Below are positions 52,958 to 61,713 of a DNA stretch of 64,000 nucleotides, piece after piece. Each line of letters starts with the position of its first letter. Position 1 is the stretch's first letter. This stretch comes from Leadbetterella sp964563435 (GTDB taxonomy: Bacteria > Bacteroidota > Bacteroidia > Cytophagales > Spirosomataceae), in NCBI GenBank assembly GCA_964563435.1, contig CAZLXI010000026.1, positions 1-64,000 of the forward strand. Reading direction: 5' to 3'. Both the position numbers and the translations under genes were made by a program. The notes under the pieces were generated by a model. It searched no databases, was not told the origin of the DNA, and worked only from the letters and a program-made list of their open reading frames with translations.

Positions 52958-52986
52958 AGGGCCGGATTTCCGGCCCTTTTTTATTT
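52958..52986 (+). terminator. Intrinsic terminator of the outer-membrane protein gene
   Basis: AGGGCCGG pairs with CCGGCCCT around ATTT, followed by TTTTTATTT. Confidence 0.9.
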
Positions 52987-53134
52987 AATTCTGCCGTAAA
53001 AAACCACGGTCCGCGAGAGGGTGCGTAAGCATCTGTTTTATCTTCAGTTCATACCAACATAAAAAGAGTCATGACCAAACATTGGTAATACTATTGCTTT
53101 TCACTACCTTAACAGCAGAAAATCAACGGATAAT

Positions 53135-53689
53135 ATGACTTTAGTACTGATCCTTGCGGCCTTACTGGTCCTGCTTCTGCTTTATGGAGTTTCTGTTTAC
53201 AATAAGCTCATTCGTCTGAAAAACCTTGTAAAAGAAGCCTGGAGCAGTATCGATGTGATGTTAAAAAAGCGTCACGACCTTATCCCTAACCTGGTGGAAA
53301 CCGTCAAAGGCTACGCTTCCCACGAAAAAGAAACCCTGCAATCGGTCATCGATGCCCGGAACCAGGCAGCCGGAAGAGGCTCCGTAAAAGACACCGAGGC
53401 AGCCGAAAGCCGGCTAAGTTCGGCATTGACCCGGCTTTTCGCCCTGGCAGAGCAATACCCCGACCTGAAAGCCAATACCAACTTCCTCCAATTACAGGAT
53501 CAGCTGGCGGCCATTGAGGGTGACATTGAGAAGTCAAGAAGATATTATAACGGCACAGCCCGAAACTACAACATCGTGATCGAGTCATTTCCGAGCAATA
53601 TCGTATCGGGAATGTTCAATTTTGAGAAAGAGGCGTATTTCGAACTCAGCAACCCGGAAGAACGGAACGTTCCCCAAGTGAAGTTTTAA
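53135..53689 (+). CDS. lemA: LemA family protein
   Basis: A 184-residue LemA protein: one N-terminal membrane helix (about residues 2-22), then a helical-bundle domain (KEAWSSIDVMLKKRHDLIPN is the family hallmark) exposed to the periplasm or cytoplasm. Homologs bind small periplasmic partners; the exact role is not established. Its stop is 2 bp from the start of the DUF2207 gene, so the two are one unit. Confidence 0.93.
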   Translation: MTLVLILAALLVLLLLYGVSVYNKLIRLKNLVKEAWSSIDVMLKKRHDLIPNLVETVKGYASHEKETLQSVIDARNQAAGRGSVKDTEAAESRLSSALTRLFALAEQYPDLKANTNFLQLQDQLAAIEGDIEKSRRYYNGTARNYNIVIESFPSNIVSGMFNFEKEAYFELSNPEERNVPQVKF

Positions 53690-53691
53690 CC

Positions 53692-55569
53692 ATGAAACGT
53701 ATCTTCCTGCTTCTTTTCCTGACCTTTACCGGCCTGTCGGCCCCTGCCCAGGATCTAAGCCTTGAACGTATTCTTCTGTATGATGTGGAGCTGCAGGTAG
53801 ACACTTCCACCCGGCTCACCGTCACCGAAAAATTAAAAGTAAACGTAAAAGGAGAAAACATTCAACGGGGGATTTTCCGGTCGTTACCTGGCCGTCGGGA
53901 GATTAACGGCCGGGATATATCGGTTCGGTACGACATACGGTCGGTAAAGAAAAACGGTGAAGAGGAAAAATACCATACCAAAAGCGAAAACGGCGGAAGG
54001 GTCATTTACATCGGCGATAAAGATGTTTTGCTGGATCCCGGAATTTACGAATACGAGATCACGTACGATACCTACCGGCAGATAGGCTTCTTTGAGGATT
54101 TTGATGAGCTGTACTGGAATGTCACGGGTACCGACTGGGTCTTTCCTATCGATAAGGTCACAGTAAGAGCGATCTTACCGGAAAACGCTGAGATCCTCCA
54201 ACATGCCTGCTATGCCGGGCATGCGGGGAGTACGGATCAGGATTGCAGCGTCGCCAAAACCTCCGGCCATACGCTGGAGTGGGCCGCAGAAGGACTGCAA
54301 CCCTACAACGGTTTAACGGTAGCGGCAGGGTTTACCAAAGGAATCGTAAAAGAGCCGGAAACCCCGGCGGTACTCAAAACCGGGAACTTGTCCAAGCTCT
54401 TAAGCGGCATCGGTGTTCTGCTTTTGATCTGGATGGGATATTTATGGAATCGCCACGGCAGAGACCACGAGAGGCCTACGGTTTACCCCCGGTTTGAGGT
54501 CCCTCACCACCTCTCACCTGCTTCGTTGGGTTTCTTACATCACGGGCGGTATCGCCAGAACCTGATCGCCGCCTCCCTGATCCACCTGGCCGTAAAAGGC
54601 TATATTATGATCGATCAACCTTCCAAAAAGGGGCTGTTCAGCCGTTCTGTATTTACCCTCCAAAAGCTGAAAGCCCCCGATGCCGGGCTCGCGCCGGAAG
54701 AAAGTAAGCTGATGAATGACCTGTTTGCAGGTGGTAAGGACAGCATAGCCATTGACGGTCAATACGACACCCAAATTGCCGCTGCGGTTCAGGCCTACCA
54801 CTTCGGCCTGAGTAGTGTAAATCAACCGAAACTCCGCAAAGGGAGCAACTGGCCCAAAGTACTTTGGGTGTTTTTGGGACTGTCTCTGGTGTATTGGGCG
54901 ATCATTATTTACAGCTACAATCACCTGTACGAAGAAACGAAGTTCGCTTTCGGTATCGCCCTTTATGTGGGTGCCTTCATCACCCTTATCATTATTATGA
55001 GCGTGCGTCTGAAGGTGGCCCTGTACATTATCCTGCTTCCGCTCATCTTTTCTGGCATTGGAGTGGCTTTCTGGTACTTCTTTTCCGACAGAATACCAGA
55101 CTCCTTCATTTTAGCCTACCTGTTTTTACTGCTCGGCGTGATAACCTTGGCGGTCTTCAATTACCTGGTAAAGCAGCCCGGCGAAGAACTGATCGAAAAG
55201 CAATCGCAGATAGAAGGCTTCAAAATGTACCTGGAAACAGCAGAAAGTGAGCTCATCAGGTTCCATAATCCACCCCGGATTACCCCTGAGATATTCGAAA
55301 AATACCTGCCTTACGCTTTGGTATTGGGTGTAGACGGTATCTGGGGCAAAAAGTTTGAGCAGAGTCTCCAGGCTCAGGCCCAACCTTACGAGAACCGGTG
55401 GTATACCGGCAGCTCGGCGGCTCATTTCTCCGGTAGTATGACCGGCAACCTCAGCCGAGGCCTGACCGGTACCATGAGCTCTTCATCGGTTGCTCCGGGC
55501 AGCAGCGGTTCGGGCGGTGGCGGCTCGTCCGGGGGCGGAGGAGGCGGAGGCGGCGGGGGTGGCTGGTAG
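53692..55569 (+). CDS. DUF2207 membrane protein
   Basis: A 625-residue DUF2207 protein. A signal peptide (ending LSAPAQD) is followed by an extracytoplasmic DUF2207 beta domain (about residues 25-225), a first membrane helix near 230-250, cytoplasmic helices, and a cluster of further helices at about 385-480. It ends in a Gly-rich tail (residues about 575-625), a feature of the family. It is strictly coupled to lemA, a pairing found in many bacteria; the two probably act together at the membrane, role unknown. Confidence 0.92.
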   Translation: MKRIFLLLFLTFTGLSAPAQDLSLERILLYDVELQVDTSTRLTVTEKLKVNVKGENIQRGIFRSLPGRREINGRDISVRYDIRSVKKNGEEEKYHTKSENGGRVIYIGDKDVLLDPGIYEYEITYDTYRQIGFFEDFDELYWNVTGTDWVFPIDKVTVRAILPENAEILQHACYAGHAGSTDQDCSVAKTSGHTLEWAAEGLQPYNGLTVAAGFTKGIVKEPETPAVLKTGNLSKLLSGIGVLLLIWMGYLWNRHGRDHERPTVYPRFEVPHHLSPASLGFLHHGRYRQNLIAASLIHLAVKGYIMIDQPSKKGLFSRSVFTLQKLKAPDAGLAPEESKLMNDLFAGGKDSIAIDGQYDTQIAAAVQAYHFGLSSVNQPKLRKGSNWPKVLWVFLGLSLVYWAIIIYSYNHLYEETKFAFGIALYVGAFITLIIIMSVRLKVALYIILLPLIFSGIGVAFWYFFSDRIPDSFILAYLFLLLGVITLAVFNYLVKQPGEELIEKQSQIEGFKMYLETAESELIRFHNPPRITPEIFEKYLPYALVLGVDGIWGKKFEQSLQAQAQPYENRWYTGSSAAHFSGSMTGNLSRGLTGTMSSSSVAPGSSGSGGGGSSGGGGGGGGGGGW

Positions 55570-55689
55570 CTCCATTTCCCTAGGCATTTACCAGGAATTT
55601 ATATGCCTTGGTATTGCTCTGTAGCCCGAAAGTTCAGAAATTAAAAATGATAAGGTGATCTTTGCTCCTTTATATTTGTATGAAATAAC

Positions 55690-56955
55690 TTAAAAGTTCC
55701 CTTTCCGTGTCATCTGGTACCCGATCAGGCTGATATGCCGCTTTCCTGGCACGGCGTGGTAGACGAAGACCTCGTAGGTGTTGCCGGCCTGCTGGAAGTT
55801 GCCTTCAAAATAGCTTTGATCCACTTCGCCGGTGGCGGTATTCCGGAGGCCGAAGGCGAAATCATAAACGCCGTTCTTCAGCAGCAGGGTGTGCTGCAAC
55901 AGCCCGGATTCCGGGTCAGGCTCCATGGGCAAATAGTTCCAGTCGGTCAGCTTTCCGTAGAGCACGGGTTCTGTACCATCGGGGTAATGGCTGGGCGTCA
56001 GCTGAAAAAAAACGTTTGAGTAGTCCGAGCTTATATCGGCATCGCCACCATCGCGGTTGGAAATGACAAAGCCGCCGTCGTTATCATAAGCATCAACAAA
56101 ATTGGTACTGGAGCGCCTTAGCTGAGGAGTCGTGAATACATCGTCGGGTTTACCCCGGATGACCTCCTTCACGTTCTGCCCGCGGCTGAAGCTGCTGCTG
56201 ACATCCAGGTATCGGAATTCGTTTCCCGCAGGAAAGAGGTAGCTGTTATTGAATTGCTGCAGGGTGAATGTATTTCTTCCGGAGCTAACCAGGTCGGCGT
56301 TATCTATCTCTTTCCAAAGATTCTGGTTGAAACGAACAAACACTTTCAGCTCGCGCCGGGGAATACCGATCCGGTAATTCAGCAGGTCGATTTTAAGATC
56401 CAGTTGCTGGTGGGTTTTCCAGAATTCGGGGTCACGCGAGGGCTGGGCCATGGCGGTAATATTGATCCCACTTTCATAGATCCAGAACTTTCGTTGCACC
56501 ACCAGCTCGTCATTTTCAAAAAGCTGCAGGACAAAGTTACCGGAGATCAGCGGCTTGGGCACAATGAACCGGTAGTGATAATACGGCACCTTAGTGTTTT
56601 GGGAGACCTGGAAGTCATTCAGGAAGAATTCGTTGATCCCGGCCAGGTATTCCATATCCAGCAGGCGTGACCGGCTCCAGTCTGCTTCGCAGTGCATTAT
56701 CCTCACCTTGTACTGGGAGAACCGGGCTTTCAGATCATCAAATTCGAGAACGAGCTGCTGGGCCGCATTCTGCAGGTCGGCCACCGGAGGATTCAGGTAG
56801 CGAATCTCCGGTTTGTCTCCCCGGGTAAACGCGTACAGGGTTAGGGTCTTCAGGGATTCGGTATGGGTAAATTCTTCATACAGCTGCTGCGCCCGGGCTT
56901 CCCCGATGATGAGCAGTACAAGGATAACACCCGGGAGGAATGATTTTATCATCAA
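55690..56955 (-). CDS. Type IX secretion system plug protein (DUF5103)
   Basis: A 421-residue secreted DUF5103 protein. In flavobacteria this family plugs the SprA translocon of the type IX secretion system at the outer membrane. A signal peptide (ending IGEARAQ) is followed by strand-rich domains: YKVRIMHCEADWSR, FLNDFQVSQNTKVPYYHY and GVYDFAFGLRNTATGEV near the end. It stands alone, minus strand, and supports the presence of T9SS in the host. No other T9SS gene is in the window. Confidence 0.9.
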   Translation of the reverse strand: MMIKSFLPGVILVLLIIGEARAQQLYEEFTHTESLKTLTLYAFTRGDKPEIRYLNPPVADLQNAAQQLVLEFDDLKARFSQYKVRIMHCEADWSRSRLLDMEYLAGINEFFLNDFQVSQNTKVPYYHYRFIVPKPLISGNFVLQLFENDELVVQRKFWIYESGINITAMAQPSRDPEFWKTHQQLDLKIDLLNYRIGIPRRELKVFVRFNQNLWKEIDNADLVSSGRNTFTLQQFNNSYLFPAGNEFRYLDVSSSFSRGQNVKEVIRGKPDDVFTTPQLRRSSTNFVDAYDNDGGFVISNRDGGDADISSDYSNVFFQLTPSHYPDGTEPVLYGKLTDWNYLPMEPDPESGLLQHTLLLKNGVYDFAFGLRNTATGEVDQSYFEGNFQQAGNTYEVFVYHAVPGKRHISLIGYQMTRKGNF

Positions 56956-57079
56956 TATAACATTAGCTTAGAGCTATGAGCCATGAGCTTATCCCGATCG
57001 GAAGGTGATCCGGATCCGGGCTGGTTGCTGATGGTTCACGGCTGTTTCATTTTCGTTTTTGGGTAGAAATTACGTGTTT

Positions 57080-58984
57080 CTACCGGACTTCATCCAGCTC
57101 GGTGATTTTCATTTCCCACAGCTCGTGCAGGTCTTCCAGCCGGGTTTTCGATTCTGTATAACGCCGGTTTACCTGTTTCAGCTTATTTTCATCCGAAAAT
57201 ATTTCTTCTTGGGTCATTTCCAGCTCGAGCTGAGCCACTTCCTCTTCTTTTCGGGAGATCTCCTCCTCGATCTGCCCGATCTCCTTTTCCAGCTTTTTAA
57301 CATCAGCTGCAGGGATCTGCACCGGGGCCTTTTTCTCCGGTTGGACTATGGATTTTGCCGCCTTTTTGACAGGCTCGTCGAGGGTTTTTCCCTGCTCCTC
57401 CATCCAAAGGGCAAACTCCTCATAACTGCCGGGGTATTGCTTTATTTCGTGGTCTTCAATATACCATACTTTGTTAGACACCCGCGATATAAAATGCCGG
57501 TCGTGCGATACCACCACGTAGGTTCCCTCGTATTGATCCAGCGCCTGCACCAGGATATTGACCGACTGCATATCCAGGTGGTTGGTGGGCTCATCAAGCA
57601 GGAGGAAGTTGGCTTCCGAGATCAGGATCTTAGCCAGCGCCACCCTTGATTTTTCACCGCCGGAAAGCACCTTTATTTTCTTAAAGACGTCGTCGCCGGT
57701 AAAGAGGAAGCAACCCAGCACGGAACGTAGCTCGGTCTCGCTCTTGGAACCGTCGGCGTACTTTAGCTCTTCCAGGAGGGTCTCATCCAGGTGAAGGGAT
57801 TCGAGCTGGTGCTGGGCATAGAAGGAAAAGTTGACATTGTGCCCCAGCTTGCGTTGCCCCTGGATGGATTCAGTGCCCGCGATGATCCGCAGCAGGGTGG
57901 ATTTCCCTTTCCCGTTCGCGCCGATCAATACGATCTTATCGCCCCGCTCTATGGTGGCGGTGGTGTTCTTTAAAATGACCCGGTCGCCGTAGGCTTTGGA
58001 TACCCTGTCGAGCTCCATCACATGCCTGCCGGGCTGGGTACCGAATTTAAAGCGGAAGTGCACCCGTGCGCTTTCATCAATGACATCGTCGATGAGCTCC
58101 ATCCGGTTGAGTGCCTTCACCCTCGACTGCACCTGACGGGCTTTGGTGGCTTTTGCCTTAAATCTTTCTATAAAACGCTCGGTTTGCCGGATCTGGGCCT
58201 GCTGGTTTTCAAAAGCTCCTTTCTGGATCTCGTTGCGGAGCGCTTTTTCTTCTACGAAAAAGCTATAATTTCCCGGATAGTAGATCAGCTTATTGTTGGT
58301 CACCTCTACGGTAACGGTACAGACGTTATCCAGGAACTGGCGGTCGTGGGAGACCACAATGACCGCATTTTCATAATTGGCGATGTATTTTTCCACCCAT
58401 TGGATCGACGGAAGGTCAAGGTGGTTGGTGGGCTCATCAAGAAGCAGCACGGAGGGCTTGGAGAGCAGCAGCTTGGCCAGCATTACCCGCATCCGCCATC
58501 CGCCCGAAAATTCCTTCAGGGGTTTGGAGAGCTCTTCGGTCCGGAAACCCAGCCCTTCGAGTATTTCTTCTGCTTTGGACTGGATAGTGTACCCGTCCAG
58601 CAGGTCAAACTCGTGCTGAAGCGCCCCCAGCCGGTCTACCAACTCATCGCGGTAGTTGGTTTCCATTTGATGAAGCACCTTATCTATCTCTTTCTGAAGC
58701 TGAAGCTGCCGTTCAAAGCCTTCCATCGCCACTGTAAGGATAGAATCATTGGTCTGATAGGAAAGGAGATCCTGGTTCAAAAAGCCGATGGTACAGTCTC
58801 CGGATTTGGAAATACTGCCGGCGTCGGGTTGGTATTCTCCCACGATCAGCTTCAACAGGGTGGATTTCCCTTTCCCGTTCAAACCGATCAGCCCGATCTT
58901 GTCTTTGGGTCTGACCTGTAAGCTTGTGTCCTCAAAAATAGCCCTGCCTCCGAAATAAAATGACAGGTTGTTTATATTCAGCAT
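57080..58984 (-). CDS. ABC-F family ATPase
   Basis: A 634-residue ABC-F protein with two ATPase domains and no membrane part. Domain 1: Walker A GLNGKGKST, signature FSGGWRMRV, Walker B VLLLDEPTNHLD. Domain 2: Walker A GANGKGKST, signature LSGGEKSRV, Walker B FLLLDEPTNHLD. A linker with RFIERFKAKATKARQVQSRV joins them, and a C-terminal coiled coil (about residues 545-630) follows. ABC-F proteins act on ribosomes, in translation control or antibiotic protection. Of the Uup/YdiF-like type by layout; the subfamily is not certain. Confidence 0.94.
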   Translation of the reverse strand: MLNINNLSFYFGGRAIFEDTSLQVRPKDKIGLIGLNGKGKSTLLKLIVGEYQPDAGSISKSGDCTIGFLNQDLLSYQTNDSILTVAMEGFERQLQLQKEIDKVLHQMETNYRDELVDRLGALQHEFDLLDGYTIQSKAEEILEGLGFRTEELSKPLKEFSGGWRMRVMLAKLLLSKPSVLLLDEPTNHLDLPSIQWVEKYIANYENAVIVVSHDRQFLDNVCTVTVEVTNNKLIYYPGNYSFFVEEKALRNEIQKGAFENQQAQIRQTERFIERFKAKATKARQVQSRVKALNRMELIDDVIDESARVHFRFKFGTQPGRHVMELDRVSKAYGDRVILKNTTATIERGDKIVLIGANGKGKSTLLRIIAGTESIQGQRKLGHNVNFSFYAQHQLESLHLDETLLEELKYADGSKSETELRSVLGCFLFTGDDVFKKIKVLSGGEKSRVALAKILISEANFLLLDEPTNHLDMQSVNILVQALDQYEGTYVVVSHDRHFISRVSNKVWYIEDHEIKQYPGSYEEFALWMEEQGKTLDEPVKKAAKSIVQPEKKAPVQIPAADVKKLEKEIGQIEEEISRKEEEVAQLELEMTQEEIFSDENKLKQVNRRYTESKTRLEDLHELWEMKITELDEVR

Positions 58985-59071
58985 ATCCTTTCTAAAAATT
59001 CCGTAAAATTACATGTTAATCGATGCTTTTGCTAGAAATTTTGATATGTATGGAAAATACGGAGTAGTGAG

Positions 59072-59082
59072 TACCCGGAACT
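59072..59082. repeat. TACCCGGAACT, copy of a motif near 13.16 kb
   Basis: The 11-base sequence also occurs at 13158-13168, with CCCGGAACT again at 13146-13154. Both sites are intergenic. May be a short dispersed repeat or chance. Confidence 0.3.
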
Positions 59083-59123
59083 TAAATTCACCAGACAACT
59101 CAAAACTCATCCCTGTATAAAAC

Positions 59124-59154
59124 AAAAACGCCGGCATAAACAGCCGGCGTTTTG
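59124..59154. terminator. Two-way terminator
   Basis: AAAACGCCGGC pairs with GCCGGCGTTTT around ATAAACA (11 bp). It lies just after the stop of the small membrane protein gene on the minus strand. Confidence 0.88.
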
Positions 59155-59182
59155 CAATTAACCCTAACCATTATAGAATATC

Positions 59183-59314
59183 TTACTTATTTACCTTTCT
59201 CGATTTCATCAGGCTGACCACCTCGTAAACAAAAAGTATCAGCAGGAGCGGCAAAATGAATAAAACATCCAGCCTGCTGAAGAAAATCCCGATACCTCCA
59301 AAATTTGCTAACAT
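59183..59314 (-). CDS. Small membrane protein, 43 residues
   Basis: I take the ATG at 59314 (MLANFGGIGIFFSRLDVLF); an in-frame upstream ATG at 59365 would add 17 less convincing residues. One hydrophobic helix (about residues 18-33, LFILPLLLILFVYEVV) and a basic C-terminus (SLMKSRKVNK) suggest an inner-membrane peptide. A terminator follows directly, which favours a real gene. No family recognised. Too short for confident naming. Confidence 0.5.
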   Translation of the reverse strand: MLANFGGIGIFFSRLDVLFILPLLLILFVYEVVSLMKSRKVNK

Positions 59315-59443
59315 ATCAGAAAACAATTTTAATACAAAATTACGTTTATACAGGCCACTCCACAACCCGTTAAAACACCCAATTTTTCAGGGGTGTTTCA
59401 CTTTTAGACCGTAACCTTTCATTCCGGTCACTTTAAAATGAGA

Positions 59444-60547
59444 TTATTTTTTAATGAGGGCGGACATGGTGAGTGAGAGGTCCATAAATACGATTTTTGC
59501 ACGTACGTTCCGCTCAATGTGCAGGATGGCCTCTGAAATGGCCTCTGAAACCCGGTCAATATTGTCAAACCGGAAAACTTTGGAGAATTTCTGAACGAAG
59601 GTCAACTCGTCGTTTTCCAGTTTGATCATATGGCCCAAACCGATGTTCTCCAGATAAATCTCTCTCAGAATTTTTAATCCGTATTCAAGTATATTCTTTT
59701 GCTCTTCTTTCGAAAACTCATCGAACCGGTCTGCTGTGGGCACCAGCCTGGCTATGTCGAAGACAAAGCAGAACCGCATCCAGTTCACAAACCATTCCTT
59801 GTGATCGGTCTCGTCCTGCCCCAGGAGGTTCAGTGCCGAATTAATATTTCCCTCGGTAAGAAATGCGATCCTGGCGGCCTTTTCTTTTGTCAGTCCGTGC
59901 CGGTCTGCCAGAAAACCGATCATTTCCTGCTCCTCCAGCTCCCGTACCGCCACGCGCTGCACCCGCGACTGAATGGTCGGCAAAAGACGGTTATAATCGG
60001 AGGTGACCAGGAGAAACAGTGTTTTTTCCGGGGGTTCTTCCAGGATCTTCAGCAGTGCATTGGCGGCCGGCGCCGCCATAGATTCCACGTGCCATATCAC
60101 CACCACTTTGTAGCCGCCTTCGTACGATTTAAGGGAAAGGTTCTGGATGATCTGCCTGGATTCTTCCACGGGAATGTTTCCCTGCCGGATGCTGATATGA
60201 TTCAGCCAGTCGGAGTAGGATCCGAACGGATTTTCTTTCACAAATTCCCGCCATTCCGCCATAAAGTTTTCGGAAAGAACTTTTTTCCCCCCGGCTGTAG
60301 GAAAGGTGAACGACAGGTCGGGATGCATGAGCTTATCATATTTGTTGCAGGCAGCACACTGCCCGCAGGAATCGCCCCCGCCGCGATTATCACAGTTGAT
60401 ATAGGTAGCGAAGGCCAGGGCCAAAGGCAGCGCCGCACTGCCGCTCCGGCCGTCAAACAGCAGGGCATGAGCCACATTCTCCCGCTTTACGGAGTCGCTA
60501 AGCCGTTCCTTGATCTCGTTCAGACCCGGTATTTCAGCCCATCTCAT
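59444..60547 (-). CDS. holB: DNA polymerase III delta-prime subunit
   Basis: A 367-residue clamp-loader subunit delta-prime. The zinc site is Cys52, Cys61, Cys64 and Cys67 (CDNRGGGDSCGQCAAC). The ATP-site loop is degenerate (FDGRSGSAAL), as is usual for delta-prime, while VVIWHVESMAAPAANALLK and LEEPPEKTLFLLVTSDYNRL with the arginine-finger stretch TIQSRV are intact. It loads the sliding clamp with the tau/gamma and delta subunits. Its start overlaps the stop of the upstream GlmU-like gene by 4 bp. Confidence 0.93.
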   Translation of the reverse strand: MRWAEIPGLNEIKERLSDSVKRENVAHALLFDGRSGSAALPLALAFATYINCDNRGGGDSCGQCAACNKYDKLMHPDLSFTFPTAGGKKVLSENFMAEWREFVKENPFGSYSDWLNHISIRQGNIPVEESRQIIQNLSLKSYEGGYKVVVIWHVESMAAPAANALLKILEEPPEKTLFLLVTSDYNRLLPTIQSRVQRVAVRELEEQEMIGFLADRHGLTKEKAARIAFLTEGNINSALNLLGQDETDHKEWFVNWMRFCFVFDIARLVPTADRFDEFSKEEQKNILEYGLKILREIYLENIGLGHMIKLENDELTFVQKFSKVFRFDNIDRVSEAISEAILHIERNVRAKIVFMDLSLTMSALIKK

Positions 60548-61713
60548 AACTGATTTTCTGCAATGTATTTCAATATCTCCAGGTCTTTATCTTCCAGCGA
60601 AAGTGCTCTCCTGGCCATGGTGGCCTGAATTACCTCCACGGCTTTATCAAAACGGTAGGGCTGATACCCTTCGGCCTTGCCGCCCCATGTAAAGCTGGGG
60701 ATATATTTGTCCTGGAAGCCGCCACCGTAGACATTACTGCATACGCCGGCTACCGTACCCGTATTAAACATGGTACTGATGCCTGCTTTGGTATAGTCCC
60801 CCATAAAGGTTCCGCAGAAGGTCTCGGACGTATCGTAAAACTCTCTTAAGGCGTAGGAGTACAGGCTGACGGGTTTATAATTATTCTTCAGATTGGAATT
60901 ATTGGTGTTGGCGCCCAGGTTACACCATTCCCCGATGTAGGAGTTTCCCAGGAAACCGTCATGGGCTTTGTTGGAGTAGGCATGAAAAACGGAGTTTCCT
61001 ACTTCTCCGCCTACCCTGCAGTAAGGCCCGATGGTGGTGTTGGCCCGGATCCTGGCTCCGAATGCCACCATGGCATTTTTGCCGATAGCGGCCGGTCCTA
61101 TGATGATGGCACCCTCCTGAATGACGGCATCGTCATCGATATATACAGGCCCGGCTTCTGCGTTGATAACGGCCGCCCTGACCTGTACATTGCGGCCCGC
61201 AAAAACCCGGTCTTCCCTGTATATCGCCGTATACGGATCGCTTATCTTTTCCGGGGTGCGGGTCCGGCTCAGCAGGGCAAAGTCTGCTTCGATCTGAGGC
61301 CCGTTATTCAGGAAGAGATGGGGCAGCTCACGCAGAAAGGAAACAGGCCCTTCATACGCTATCTTTACGATCTCATCGCCCGGCTCAAACCCGTATTCCA
61401 GTCGGGTGGAGGTTCTTAAGGCCACCGGCACTTCCCCGGAATAAACACCTTCTCCCGTATTCAGTGACCGGATCGCATTGACGAGCTCATCATCCGGCAG
61501 AAAGGAAGCGTTGATATAGAGATTATCGGTCGAATAGAGTGCGGGAAATTTTTCTCTTAAATACGCTTCGGTCAGAAAAGAAGCCTCCCCCTCCAGCTGC
61601 TGTTCCCATTTTTCGCGTACGGTAAGTATTCCGCAACGAAGCCCGGCTACAGGCCGTGTCAGGGTCAAAGGCTTCAGAAACTCTCTGTACTTCGGAGTAT
61701 CGAAAAGAATCAT
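60544..61713 (-). CDS. GlmU-like sugar nucleotidyltransferase/acyltransferase family protein
   Basis: A 389-residue protein of the Bacteroidota GlmU-like family. The N-terminal part (about residues 1-170) resembles a nucleotidyltransferase with an FLKPLTLTRPVAGLRCGILT opening. The C-terminal part (about 180-375) is a left-handed beta-helix of hexapeptide repeats (VIQEGAIIIGPAAIGKNAMV), as in acyltransferases. Substrate not known; cell-envelope sugar metabolism is likely. It starts right after the S8 protease stop and overlaps holB by 4 bp. Confidence 0.88.
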   Translation of the reverse strand: MILFDTPKYREFLKPLTLTRPVAGLRCGILTVREKWEQQLEGEASFLTEAYLREKFPALYSTDNLYINASFLPDDELVNAIRSLNTGEGVYSGEVPVALRTSTRLEYGFEPGDEIVKIAYEGPVSFLRELPHLFLNNGPQIEADFALLSRTRTPEKISDPYTAIYREDRVFAGRNVQVRAAVINAEAGPVYIDDDAVIQEGAIIIGPAAIGKNAMVAFGARIRANTTIGPYCRVGGEVGNSVFHAYSNKAHDGFLGNSYIGEWCNLGANTNNSNLKNNYKPVSLYSYALREFYDTSETFCGTFMGDYTKAGISTMFNTGTVAGVCSNVYGGGFQDKYIPSFTWGGKAEGYQPYRFDKAVEVIQATMARRALSLEDKDLEILKYIAENQL

